NCBI GenBank assembly: GCA_963281255.1
Contig: OY725492.1
Span: forward strand, 1,178,001 to 1,242,000
Length of the DNA: 64,000 nucleotides
Reading direction: 5' to 3'
Source: Aphrocallistes beatrix
Lineage: Eukaryota > Porifera > Hexactinellida > Sceptrulophora > Aphrocallistidae
Part shown: piece by piece, positions 46,601 to 61,600 of the stretch
How positions within the stretch are numbered: position 1 is the stretch's first letter
Layout of the letters: each line of letters opens with the position of its first letter
The notes under the pieces: generated by a model
The model's database searches: none
The model's input: the letters and a program-made list of their open reading frames with translations, nothing else
What the model was told of the DNA's origin: nothing
Position numbers and translations under genes: made by a program

Positions 46601-49600
46601 ACTTGACATGAGTAATAGCCTGGTTGATCAGTGGTTATTGCTAGAGTTCCGATTCCTGTGTTATCATCAACTGTGTTATTGAGGTCCGTCTTGTTTCCAG
46701 TTAGATCTACATAACTCCAAGGAGTGCTGTTCTCTGTAATACAGTATAGAGCTGTGTCTTCAGATATAATTTGATTACTTGGTCGTTGAATATTTGTATA
46801 CATAGCTGCAGATGTTTCCATGCCAAATGGATGATCAACTAGAAAAATAATACTTTGATAAAGACCATCTCTTAATTCTAATACTTTTATCAATTACAAG
46901 CGCGCTTCGCTTGCTTGCGCTGCGCGGCTGGCGGACACTTCGTGTCCGCCGGAGGCTCCCTTCGGTCGCCTGGAGGTGACATTGGTTAATTAAACGGGAT
47001 ATATCATCTCTAAATATGTCCATCTTAGTTTTAAAATCGATATCACTCGAAAAAACACCAAATTTGTCAATTATTAAAATTTTGATGAGTAATGATGACG
47101 TCATAGCAAAGTGATGAGTCATCATTTTTTGATGATAGTTGCATCATATGTGAGACGTGTTAGTATACAGATTCTATTAAAATTTCAGCCTTCCATCTCC
47201 AATAATGACTGAGTTATGCCCGAATAACTGTGTTGCTTAACTTTTAAAAATGTGACAATGACGTCATAATTCCATGATGAGTCGACATTTTCGTCTGAGC
47301 TCAGAACTTACTGGACCCATAGCCAAAAGACTACCACATGCCAAAAATCAGCTTTCTACGCCTGGCAGTTTCTTCAATCAATTCGTGACAGATATATATA
47401 TATATATACACAAACAAACAAACAAACAATAATCGAGTTTTAATAGTAAGGATGTGTACTATATCTACGTGCCTATAACTGTGATATCCAATTGTATAGC
47501 TATTGCTTCTTCTCCATTGGAATTGTTAAGATAAAACTTGTACACTCCTCCCTGAGTGACGTAGAAAATTGAGAAGGTAAGAGTATTGGATGCTACAGAG
47601 CTGTTATCAGGTCTCTGCCATCTCCCAGCTAGATTAGTACTCAGAACTACATTCTGTGTCAGAACTGCAACAGTAGCTGAGTTTATGTTAGGAGGTAGGA
47701 GAGAAAATGATTGGATAGATCCATTGTTCAATGTTATTACAGGAGGAACTGCAAATTGTATATATAATATCAATCTAATAATATATGTAAATAGATTTTA
47801 GACAACTGTGAAACTCGGGCCATGAAAGTAGCAATGACGGAGCATCAGCACTCATTTCAAAGTGACTATCCAATATAATTAATAGTATAATTTTACTACA
47901 ACAATAATTGTATCAGGCCCGACGGAAGCGGTCGGGCCAATCGGGTCCGGGCCCGACCAAAAATTGAACTCAAAAAAAATTGAATATTTATGTCGATAAC
48001 GATTTTTCAAAAATTCTATTGCATCATACGTGTGTATAATATGCATCAAATATTTTCTATCTGAATCAAGAAATACTGTTAAAAAGCAAAAAAATAATTT
48101 TAGCTTTGGGCCCGACCAAATGAAAAGTGCTTCCGCCGGGCCTGTGTATAGAAAGCATAAAAATATACGAACATACCATCAACCATGACAACAAAATATT
48201 CTCTGCTAACAGCTCCATTGTCTCGGCTGACAGAGCAGGAGTAGTTCCCGAGCCTATCAGTGTACACTCGTAGTGTACTCAATCCTCTGTCCACATTAAG
48301 TGAGCTATTCACAGTGATGTCTGTTCTAACTCCAGATAGATCCACATACTCCCACACGACGCTTGGAGTGTTCTTACTCTCTGTAATGCAGAACAGAGTT
48401 GTGTCTTGGAACAGGTGTTCATGACTTCTCAGACTTTCAAATCCAGATTCTACCTTCCCGAACAGAGTTACTATTAGAAGGATAATGTGATTGAATATTT
48501 TTATAAACACTATAATACATAAAAATGTCGGTCGACAGACCGATAGTGCAGCTCCAGGAAGTGACTCGAAGGAACATGAAATATGAATATCGGAATACAT
48601 CGAGAAATACTCATTTTAGGACATTCTAAGTGTAAAATTTGGAATCTACATGTTAAAATACCATATAATAGCCGTTGAGAGCTCGCTTTTAACTTCAAAT
48701 ATATTTTTAACAAAAGGTGTGAAAATACGAATATATCAAAATTCAATAGCTTGTAAAATATTTTAATTATTTCCTTCAAAGTGCGAAAATCGGAATCTAC
48801 ATATTAAATACCCTATATTAGCTGTTGAGAACTCGCTTTATATTAATGGATAACATAGATAGTTTTAGAATATACGCAGTCTATTGAATAAAGGCATAAA
48901 TAACTAAGTGTCACAATACACTTGATCGACTCGAATGTATAATTAGATTTTTTTTTTCCGTCCCGGAAATTAGGTATCTCGTTCTTCCCGTCCCGGAGAT
49001 TAGGTATCTTGATCAGTCCCGTCCCGGAACTTAGGCATGCCCACAAAAAGACCAAAACACATTAGACACTACATACATATTGGAACGGCATTAGTCGATC
49101 ATGAAAAAGAATCACGATCAAGATCAAGAGTGTTGGAAAAAGGATCAAATTGGTAACAGGTTAGAAAAATAGATCAAATTAATGATGATCAGGAGAGAAG
49201 ACAGTACAAATTAATAAAAATGATCGAAAAATAATGGGAAAAAAAGATCGCGATCGTAATCGAGCAATCAATGATCGCACGATCCTAATGCTCTACATAC
49301 ATATTGGTGCCTTAAATAGTTTAGTTAATAGGCTTCTAGATACAACAACATTATGAGCATTTAAGATTCTAAATTATTATGACAATGCCATAATAATTTA
49401 GAATTGATAACACAAATTTTGATTTCATGAGATCATATATCATTTCATGCTAAATCTCACTGCAGCACATTCAAAACATGGAATAATTGGGGAGTAACTC
49501 ACCAGCAAAATTGCCACAGTAGTAACATCCAATATTCAAATCCGAGCAAGGATGGTCATACCACAGGTTATTATGAATGTGAGTTATTACACAATCGTAA

Positions 49601-52600
49601 TCAAAGTAGTTATCAACCCAGTTTCTATAGTAACTGTTGCTCCCATCACTCCACACATAAGCCCCGTCTTCTTCAATGTCATTCAGACCAATCCAACAAT
49701 ATCTAGTTGGAAAAGGACCTCCAGCAAGACGCAGTGCTATAACTTCAACTCCTGAAGTGATGCTAGCTAGTTCTCCTCCCCAAGACTGACAACGAGCTCT
49801 AGCATCGAACCAATCAAGTGCTGTGCTCGAAAAGTAGCTGAAGCACTTTCCATCACTTGTGACCAAGTCACATCCTATAAGAAAAAAACCAAAGTAATCA
49901 ATCGAATATCACTGTATGTCCTCAAAAAATGTCAATCAATCGAAATTTTGGCCAAAACTTTTATAACTAGAGTGGTATTGTTTACTCGCTGATTAAATTA
50001 TCAGGTTTTTTAAATTTCAAATTACTCACCTGGAAATGCAGAAGGATGAGCCAAGTAAACACTGTATTCTTCCGTCACAGTTCCATGATCTCGACTTGTC
50101 GTGCACGAGTAGAATCCTGGCATGTCAGTGTAGACCTGTATGATGCTCAGTCCTAAGCTTTCATACATTATGCTTCTATCGGTTATGTTTGTTCGAACGC
50201 CTGCTAAGTCCACATGCTCCCAAATTAAGACCGAGGTGTTCACTCTTTCTCTAACACAGAACAAGGTAGATTCTTGGTAGAGGTAGTCATAGTTTTCCAA
50301 TCCTCTGTATCCTGAATCTAACTTCCCGAAAAGAGAACCTATCAATATAAAATAAAATATGAAAGGAAGTACATAATTATATTCCTAAGAAAGTGTCATA
50401 ATTAAGGTATGAAAGAGTGTTGGGTACGAAGTGACCGATACCCGATTTAACATCTGTAGATTCATCGATTTGATCGCAAATACTGGGCTTTCATTATCCT
50501 CATTAAGGTGCAATATACGCCATTGGATTGTAGTATTTGACAATGACACCTGAGCTACTTTCTTTGAATGATCTTCGAGCATCCTTTTGACAATAATTTC
50601 AACACACGGTACAATGAGAGTTTCACCAATGGAGTGAGGTTTCTTTATCTTGATAATAATTTTGGAAATTTCATAGGATGCTGTCAACGCAGCCTCATTT
50701 TGCTGTTGAAATCTGCTGTTTAAAAAACTTATGCTCCACCCTGTACATAATGAATACAATTTAGTAATCAAGAGAGATCTCACTCGATTTTTTTTTGCTT
50801 TTTTTGCATCCTATATAGTATTGTTCTAATTGCGTTGTAAATCTTTTTGGTTATCTGTCAATCAGATTTCAAATTTAGTAAATGAGGATTCATGTACTAG
50901 TATATTGTACATTGAGTTAGGTCTAATCATTATGGGCAAAAAAGACAAACTGTAAAATAAAACCCTGCAATTTCATCTGCCAGCACTGGTACGTTTTATA
51001 AACATTTTATCGTTTCAATCAACTAAATTTCTAACTATCATCAAAAAATTATGACTCATCACTCTGTTGAAATTTTGTGATTTTTCGAGTGATATCGATT
51101 ACAACAGTAAGACATGCATATTTTGAGATGTTATCTACCATACGATTAACCCTCGCTTGGCGAGGTGTTTTGTAGCGTCATTTCCTGTTTAAGCCATTTT
51201 GGGCGGGGAAGCCATACAAGTTTGGGGTTTGACTATAAATAGAAAAAATCACTTAGCCAAGCGCAGGAAGCAAGCGAAGCGCACTTGTATTCTTTAAATT
51301 AGGTTATCGAGTGTTTCCAACTTGTGTATTTTAATGAAGTTAGGTATAATTCCTATTATTAATCAACAGAATCATGACCACATGTAATGTTAAATCGTTC
51401 TACAATACTTGTTATCAACCTGGGTTCTAGGACAGCCAAATACTCACCATACATTGCTGTAGGATCAGCCATGACAACAACATATTCTCTACTAGCAACT
51501 CCATTGTCTCGGCTGACAGAGCAGGAGTAGAATCCTGGCCTATCAGTGTACACTCGTAGTGTACTCAATCCTCTGTCCACATTAAGTGAGCTATTCACAG
51601 TGATGTCTGTTCTAGCTCCAGATAGATCCACATACTCCCACACAACGCTTGGAGTGTTCTTATTTTCTGTAATGCAGAACAGAGTTGTGTCTTGGAACAA
51701 GTGTTCATGACTTATCAGACTTTCAAATCCTGATTCTACCTTCCCGAACAGAGTCACTGTTTGGAACAGAAATTTTATCGAATATTTTTTAAAAACACTA
51801 TAATACATAAAAAAGCCCCGACTAGAATCAAGAAAATATTCAAATTACTTTTTATAGATTAGAATACTAATGAATTTTAGAAAGTGAATATGCAACAGTA
51901 AACAAAAGACCAAAATTACATTAGACACATACATATTGGCACAGCATTAGTTGATCGTGAAATAGAATCCTGATCTCGATCATTTTTTCCAATAGTTCTT
52001 GTTACTTGACACATAATTTTTATCGAAACTAAAATTCGAAATACTAATCATATTTAGCAAACAGAATGCGTATCGCTTTTTTTGTGTTAGAAAAAAGGCT
52101 CAATTGGTATTAGCTTAGAGAAAATAGATCAAATTAATGATGATCAGGAGAGAAGACAGTGCAAATTAATAAAAATGATTAGAAAAATAAATGAGGTAAG
52201 AAGAAATCGCCGATCCTCATTCAATCGCGAAAATAAGATCGTGATTCTTTGAATGCTCTACACACGTATTGGTTCCTCACATAGTCCGATTAGTTCATAG
52301 GCTTCTAGATACAATAAACTTCTGAGGTTTTTAAGAATTTAAATTATTATGGCATTGTCTTGAGAATACAAATTTAGATTTCATGAGATCATACATTCTA
52401 TTCAAAATCTCAATGCAGTACATTCAAACACTTGAAAAATAGGATACAAATGACATTTCAAACCATGGAATAATTGAAGAGTAACTAACCAGGAAGATTG
52501 CCACAGTAATAACATCCAATATTCAAATCCGAGCAAGGGTGGTCATACCACAGGTTATTGTATATGTGAGTTATTACACAATCGTAATCAAAGTAGTTAT

Positions 52601-55600
52601 CAACCCAGTTTCTATAGTAACTGTTGTTCCCATCACTCCACACATAAGCCCCGTCTTCTTCAATGTCATTCAGACCAATCCAACAATATCTAGTAGGAAA
52701 AGGACCTCCAGCAAGACGCAGTGCTATAACTTCAACTCCTGAAGTGATGCTAGCTAGTTCTCCTCCCCAAGACTGACAACGAGCTCTAGCATCGAACCAA
52801 TCAAGTGCTGTGCTCGAAAAGTAGCTGAAGCACTTTCCATCTCTTGTGACCAAGTCACAGCCTAGGAGAAAAAAGTAATTAATGTTCTCAATGAAAGTGA
52901 ACCAAGCGGAATTTAAGCTAAACATTCTATAACTGGACTGGCATCGTTTGGTCGCTGAGTATAGTCTTAGTAGCTTTTTTCAATTTCAAATTACTCACCT
53001 GGAAATGCAGAAGGATGAGCCAAGTAAACACTGTATTCTTCCGTCACAGTTTCATTATCTTGACTGGTCATGCACGAGTAGAATCCTGGCATGTCAGTGT
53101 AGATCTGTATGATGCTCAGTCCTAAGCTTTCATACATTATGCTTCTATCAGTTATGTTTGTTCGAACGCCTGCTAGGTCCACATGCTCCCAAATTAAGAC
53201 TGAGGTGTTCACTCTTTCTCTAACACAGAACAAGGTAGATTCTTGGTAGAGGTAGTCATAGTTTTCCAATCCTCTGTATCCTGATTCCAAAGTCCCGAAA
53301 GGAGTACCTATAATTAAACAATAAATTGACTGGGCGGTATATACTATTATCGAAAGTTCGGGGGTTGAAAGCTGAATTGTTATTCCATTCCTCTTTCAAT
53401 TTTGATACTTTGGCATTGGAGCCAATTAATGTGAACAGAAAAGAGGAGGAAACATCGTGGCCAACGAATGCAGCCACGAAGTATTGTGTAAAGCACAACT
53501 GAGATAAATAAAACTCATGCATCTACAACAGTCGTTTTCAACCTGGGATCTCTGGATTCGATCAAAGGGATACACAGAGAGAAATAAACTGAGAACTACC
53601 GATCTATAACATGGAATGTTTAGCCAAATCACTCACCATACATTGTTGTAGGATCTGCCATGACAACAACATATTCTCTGCTAACAGCTCCATTCTCACG
53701 ACTGACAGAGCAGGAGTAAAATCCTGGCCTATCAGTGTACACTCGTAGTGTACTCAATCCTCTGTCCACATTAAGTGAACTATTCACAGTGATGTCTGTT
53801 CTAACTCCAGATAGATCCACATACTCCCACACGACGCTTGGAGTGTTCTTATTTTCTGTAATGCAGAACAGAGTTGTGTCTTGGAACAGGTGTTCATGAC
53901 TTATCAAACTTTCAAATCCAGATTCAATCTTCCCGAACAGAGTTACTATTTGGAACACAATTCTGATTAAATATTAATGAGATCTAATTAAATATATTAA
54001 GAGCCCTGATTGTAATCCAGGAAAAACTAGGACTACTACCAGTGAAGGGATTGTATCGATACATATATGTATATTTGCCTTTAACGAATTAGAAGACTAA
54101 ACAAAACTAAATACAGCAATTAGCTTTTATTATAATATTCAACTACAGAGGAAGTAAACGAAAGGTCATGTCTAAATCATCTAAAGATAAGGCAAGAAAT
54201 TCTTCATATTAATAAGTCTCAGGTTATTCACCAAGGGAAGCATAACCCAAGATTACAATACACAATCAAGTCAGAAGTTATTGAAGAAACAGACACAATC
54301 AAGGACTTGGGAGTATGGATGGATAGTAGTGGACACATTGCTAAAGTATGTTTTAGCGCAAATAGGCTAGTAGGATTGTTTAGAAGAACTTATGTACATA
54401 TTACTGCAGATATTTTAAAGATTTTCTATAAAGTATTCATCAGACCAAAGTTAGAGTACGCTTGCCATATTTGGTCTCCTTATTTGGTTAAAGATGTGTT
54501 AAAATTGGAGAAGGTACAGAGGAGGGCTACAAAATGTGTAAAGTCTCTTGCTAAATTACTATATAGGGAAAGAATGCGGGCTTTGGGTTTGATATGTTTA
54601 GAAAATCGGAGAAAGAGGGCCGACTTAATTTTAATGTGGAAGTTTATAAATGGTGATGTCTATATTAAGTTTAAACACCCCCCTATTTTGAGACCGGTAG
54701 GAAGTAAATGCCGAGGCCATTCGTTTACTCTTATACACCCCTCCGATCGCCCTCCTAAGAGTAAGTTGAGAACCAACTTCTTCACAGAAAGAATAATAAG
54801 ATTGTGGAATGGTTTACCAGAAAGTACTGTATCAACTCCATCCTTGTCAACTTTTAAAGGGAGATTGGATAGTTTCTGGAGTAGTGAACATAATTTGCCT
54901 CCCTGTCACTGTGACAAATCGAATGGTTTTTGCATTCCCTTATCTTAATTCTCTTGTTCTACAGCCTTATTTTAACTTATTTTATCTTATTTTTCAGAGT
55001 CTTTTCTTTTTATTTCAAAATACTTTATTTTATTCACTTCATTTTAATTTTACTGTGTTTTGACTTGTAGATATATTTTTTTGTTTTGATGTGCACCCAA
55101 GCTCTCCCCGGGCAGCATTGTAATTATGTATGTACTTTTTCTATTCTGTTGGCACTTATTATTATTATTATTATTATTTTGGCTATGGCTCTACTAAGTT
55201 CCGAACAAAATATTGACTCATCATGGAATTATGACGTCATTGTCACTTTTCTATAGAAATTTCAGTTTTTTCTACTATAATTCAGCCATTTTAGGTGATA
55301 GAATACTGAAATTTTAATAGAATGTGTATATAAATATATCTTACATATGATACAACTATCATAAAAATGATGACTCATCACTCTGTTATGACTTCATCAT
55401 TATGCATCAAAAATAAAAAAATTACAAATTTTGTGATTTTTCGAATGATATCGATTATATATAACAGCAAAACAGACGTATTTAGAGATATTTTCTACCA
55501 TATGATTTATCAATGTAGACCTAGGTGCACAAAGGGCACTTCCAGCGGACATAAAGTGTCTACTAGCTTTACAGCGCAAGTAAGCGAAACGCGCTTGTAT

Positions 55601-58600
55601 ATATATACTATATATATATAACGAATTAAACATTGGATATCTTAATTTTGTAAATTAAGCCAATGAGAAATTAAAATTGTCGGTTGACAGACCGATAGTG
55701 TACCTTCAGGAAATGACTCGAAGGAACATGAAATGTGAATATCGGAATACATTGGGAAATACTCATTTTAGGGCATTCTAAGTGTGAAATTTGAAATCTA
55801 GATATTAAAATATCCTATTAACGGCCGTTGAAATTTCGCTTTCAACTGAAAGTAGGAAATTTTATAGAAGGTGTGAAAACATGTATATTCAACAACATTT
55901 TATTAACTCTTAAAATAATTATATGATTACTTTCACAGTGGGACAATGGGACCCTATATGGTGAAATACTGTTTCCACCAACCGCACAGCGCAAGCAAGC
56001 AAAGCATCCTTGTACTTGTAAAAACCGGAAGTGATGAGATTTTATGAAAAAAATGTTGACAGTGCACATCGACACCATAAAGAATCTCAGATGCGAAATT
56101 TAGTAAGAATCGGACTGTTAGATTTCACAGTAGCGCGCGTACGAACATACGTACATATGAACGGACCTAGAATTCGGAACTAGAATAAGAGCATACGAGT
56201 AACATATCAAACATAAAATGATTCTAGAGTAACTCACCAATAAAATTGCCACAGTAGTAACATTTAATATTCAAATCCAAGCAAGGATGGTCATACCACA
56301 GGTTATTACGCATGTAAGTTATTACACAATCGTAATCAAAGTAGTTATCAACCCAGTTCCTGTAGGAACTGTTGCTCCCATCACTCCACACATAAGCTCC
56401 GTCTTCTTCAATGTCATTTAGACCAATCCAACAATATCTAGTTGGAAAAGGACCTCCAGCAAGACGCAGTGCTATAACTTCAACTCCTGAAGTGATGCTA
56501 GCTAGTTCTCCTCCCCAAGACTGACAACGAGCTCTAGCATCGAACCAATCAAGTGCTGTGCTCAAAAAGTAGCTGAAGCACTTTCCATCACTTGTGAGCA
56601 AGTCACAGCCTAGGAGAAAAAAGTAATTAATGTTCTCAATGAAAGTGAATCAAGTGGAATTTAGGTTAAACATTCTATAATTGAACTGGCATCGTTTGGT
56701 CGCTGATTAAAGTATCAGCAGCTGTTTTCAATTTCAACCTATCTACCTGGCAATGTAGAAGGATGAGCTAAGTAAACACTGTATTCTTCCATCACAGTTC
56801 CATTATCTTGACTGGTCGTGCACGAGTAGAATCCTGGCATGTCAGTGTAGACCTGTATGATGCTTAGTCCTATGCTCTCATACATTATGCTTCTATCAGT
56901 TATGTTTGTTCGAACGCCTGCTAGGTCCACATGCTTCCAAATTAAGACTGAGGTGTTCACTCTTTCTCTAACACAGAACAAGGTAGATTCTTGGTAAAGG
57001 TAGTCATAGTTTTCCGATCCTCTATATCCTGAATCTAACTTTCCAAAAAGGGGACCTATCAAATAGAAAACAAATTATGGTAGCACATAATTGTTTTAGA
57101 GCTAGCCGAAAATAAGGAATCTCAACCATTAGTTTAATATAAGCTCACGAGGCTATTAAAGTTTTAAAAACTAAAAGTATTTTGTGGGAAATTTTATTTT
57201 AATTGCTCACATGTTCAACTCAGTATAGAGCAAAATAAACTGCTTTAAGTGATTCCATATGCTCAAATACCTCATCTAAATTGATTTAATTAAATTTCTT
57301 TGCGGCACTTGTTGCCAAGGCCCTCAGATACCTTTGAGTTTAAAATCTTTTCCACGCGGTTTAAACTTTCTTAAAATATTTATTGCGACCTAAGAGAACA
57401 TTCCAGTGAAGAAATTGTTCGGTAAGAATTTTTTTCTAGTTATGATCTGAAGTTGCCTAACTAAGTTCCAAGTTTCTCCAACCGACATCCACAAGGATTT
57501 GATGGAGGTTTGTAATGATAGAACTCTTCCATTTTCCACGGGCCCGACGTTTTCGTGAGGGAAGAGAGTCAATCGAAGATAAGCCCAGAGCAGGGAGGCC
57601 GATTTCCGGCGCCAGTGACAAATGTGTCCTCGAGGTTTCCGAATTACTTGAGGAAGACCCTCATATTTCATTGGTGGAGATAGCTAATGCAGTTGGGGTC
57701 TCAACGGGAACTGCTCATACCATTGTTCATGACAATTTGTAATTTAGGAAAATCTGCGCTCGGTGGGTCCCGCATGCACTAACACAGCCCAGAAAACTAA
57801 GAGGGTTCAATATACTCAAAAGTTGCTTTCTGACTACGATAGAACCAACTCCAGGAGACTATTCGAGATCGTGACTGGTGATGAGACTTGGATACGTTAT
57901 AGTGAGCCTTTGTCAAAGGAAGCTAACAAAGTATGGGTAGCGAAAGGACACGACACACAAATGATCCTTCGACATGACTTCCGGAACCCTAAGGTTATGT
58001 ACTGCATATTTTTTGATTTTTATGGTCCAGTGTGCCAGATTTGTGTCCCCAAGAATACGTACCACTATTAGTGGATTATTTTACATCAGTGAGTGCCTAT
58101 CTGAGGCTGAGAAATTCTACCACAATCAACAGCCAAGAACTGGGACTCGAGGAATGAGATCATTGCATGATAATTCCCGACCCACAAGACCAAGCTGGTA
58201 AGGCAAAAGTTGAATTGTATGAGAGTTGTAGAGCTAGATAACCCTCCCTACTCACCAGACCCCGCTCCATGCGACTTTTGGTTCTTCCCCAAGCTAAAGA
58301 AACACCTGTCAAGGAGGGAATTCGAAAGTCGGGCTCACATCGGATCGTGAGAGTGAAGCCGTATATAGTATTACATAGAAAAGGTGTGAAAAATTGTTTT
58401 CCATCTTTTTGTTAAGGTTTGAAAATTTCGCTTAGATCTTTGAACTTAATCGTAGTCATAGCATTTGAGACTTACATGGCAATTTTCGTATCTCTACGAC
58501 TTGCCAATTCTTCAAACAATTCGGACAAACAAACAAACAAAAATTCTCAGCGTTTTAGTACTTAGGTCATTTCAAAAGTACTGATCACCCCCCACCAATT

Positions 58601-61600
58601 TGATATTAAGCAACGCCTGATGTGTTATTTAATTACATATTCTAGAAATAGTCTCCCTTGACGCGAATACACTCCTTTAGATGGTCTACCCAGCAGCAGA
58701 ATGTCTTTTTATACTCCGTCTGTGGGATCGACTTTAGGTACTTATGAACGGCGATTCCGATCTCCATTCGACTAGTGAACTCCTTATCAGAGAGATGACT
58801 TTTCAGCTTTGAAAACAACCAGAAGTCACAAGGACTTAGGTCAGGGGAATAGGGAGGGTAATTCAGTGTTTTCATCCTTATATCCTTGATGTATGCGGCG
58901 ACTTGTTTAGTTTTATGGCTACTGGCATTATCATGTAGAAGTTTTATTCCACGAGGACCAGTTCTCGGCCGACACTCTGTGTAGTGTTTACTGACTTCTG
59001 CGAGCACATTAGTGCAATAAAAGTCTCCAGTAACATTCTGGCCCTTCGGAACGTAAACTTGAGCAACAGGGCCGTAGGTGTCAAATGCAATTGCGTACAT
59101 TACCTTCTTGGCACGGAAATTTGGACGCGGTCTTTTAGGTCGGGGTTCGCCCGGATGCAGCCAACACTTAGATTTTTCCTTGGATTTAGGTTGTGAATAG
59201 TAAATCCAAGTTTAATCTATGGTTACTATCTCATAGAGTCGCCTTGCATCAAATTTTTCGTGATGTAGAAGATTTTCACAACATTCTACCCTCTGTTTCA
59301 TCCGGGCCTCTGACAGCAAATACGGCACCCACCGAGCGAAACCTTCCTTACTCCGAGATCTTTCTTCAGAATGCGGTAAATACTTCCCGTTGAGATATCC
59401 GTATACTTAGAAATCTCTTCAATAGAGCAGCAAGGGTCATTTCGAAGAAATTCACCAACCAACTCAATTGAGGGTTCACAGGTTGCAGATTTAGGCCTAC
59501 CAGTCCGAGGCTCATCTTCAATGCTGTCTCTTCACTCTCGAAATAGTCGAGCCCATCTTCTAACCGTGGAATAAGCAAGTGCTTGATCTCCACAAACTCC
59601 CACGAGATCATTGTGGATGTTCCTGTTCGAATCTTTAAGCAGTGAAAGAAACTTGATATACGCCCTTTACTCTAGCTCAATAATTGACGATTTTGAAGCC
59701 ATAAATGTATAAGTAGCCATAACTGACGAGATTGAAATGATGATTATAAGAAAAATACTTATGCTATCTTAAAAATTCTTTTAGATATTAGGAGAGAATG
59801 GGTAATGCTATCTGGATTATATTAATTGGTACATTCGATATACACTAGCTCTCAAAAATCAATTGTGATCAGTACTTTTGAAATGACCTAAGTATATATA
59901 AGATGATTAAGTCTTATTTTCAATTGTCGTAGTTTTGAACAATTTAGCTACATTGAAAAGAAGAGGAAACATCCTGTTTACAGCTAATCCGCACTGAGTC
60001 TTGTCTGGAAGCTTAGGGCTGGATGTACAATAGTGAAAATACTATAACTGAGATATCTACAAAACTTGTTCTCAAAATGGGTTCTAGGACAGCCAAATAC
60101 TCACCACACATTGCTGTAGGATTCGCCATGACAACAACATACTCTCTGCTGACAGCTCCATTGTCTCGGCTGACAGAGCAGGAGTAGAATCCTGGCCTAT
60201 CAGTGTACACTCGTAGTGTACTCACTCCTCTGTCCACATTAAGTGAGCTATTCACAGTGATGTCTGTTCTAACTCCAGATAGATCCACATACTCCCACAC
60301 GATGCTTGGAGTGTTCTTATTTTCTGTAATGCAGAACAGAGTTGTGTCTTGGAACAGGTGTTCATGACTTCTCAGACTTTCAAATCCTGATTCAATCTTC
60401 CCGAACAGAGTTACTATTAGGAAGATAATATGATTGAATATTCACTATTGACAAATAACCACAAAGATAACAGAATAAAACAAGAAATAATAAGATGACT
60501 AATTAAGGTATTGATAGAATATCTTCTTGTATCCTTACTATTAAAACTCGATTAATGTTTGTGTATATATATATATATATATATAACGAATTGATTGAAG
60601 AAACTGTCGGGCCCAGAAAGCTGCTTTTTGGCATGTGGGAGTCTTTTGGCTATGGCTCCAGTAAGTTCTGAGCTCAGAGCAAAATGTCGACTCATCATGG
60701 AATTATGACGTTATTGTCACATTTTTAAAAGTTAAGCAATACAGTTATTCGAGCATACCTCAGCCATTATAGGAGATAGAAGACTTAAATTTTAATAGAT
60801 TATGCATATTAATATATCTCACCATAAGGCACAGCTATTATCAAAAAATGATGACTCATCATTACTCATGAAAAATTAAAAAATTAGCAAATTTGGTGAT
60901 TTTTCGTGCGATATTATAACAGTAGGACAGACGTATTTAGAGATGTTATCTCCCTTATAATTTAATCAATGGTGACCATAGGCGCCCAAAGGGCGCCTCC
61001 GGCGGATACAAAGTATCCGTCAGCTCCGCAGCGCAAGCAAGCGAAGCGTGCTTGTACTGATTAAAACTCGATTAATGTATACTATAGCCTATTCTACGTA
61101 GTATTAATGTCTCACAGTAGACTGAAATTATGAACTAGGGATGAAGTAGTAGCCGTTTGAAATAATACATGATTAGCCTACAATCGTTGCCATGCAGAAT
61201 ATACCTTAAGAATGTATTACTAGGACATATATACATGATATCAGAGTACATATATTTGTAGGCAAAATTTTGAGTAGTTATCATATCATTGGGCAAAAGG
61301 TCATTCTAAGGACGATTTTGGCGATTTTCTAAGCAGTTTAACCCTATTCCTAAGAGTTATTAAGGTGTGATTTTTGTGTGGAAACAAGATTATTACTACA
61401 GTGGAGTCTCCTAATAACGGACACGTTGGGGACATGTATGTAAATGGCTGAATTATAGTAAAAAACTGAAAATTATAACTATTAAAAGGTGGAAATGATG
61501 TTATAATTCCTTGATGAGTCGACCTTTTCGTCTGAGCTCAGAACCTAGTGGAGCCTTAGCCAAAAGACTCCCAAAATTAACTTTCCAGAGTCTTCAAATT

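Noticed and set aside
51359-51447. C-terminal extension of the Igb2 ORF beyond the donor
   Set aside because: All Igb copies have GTGAGT at this point; the open frame beyond it is intron sequence.
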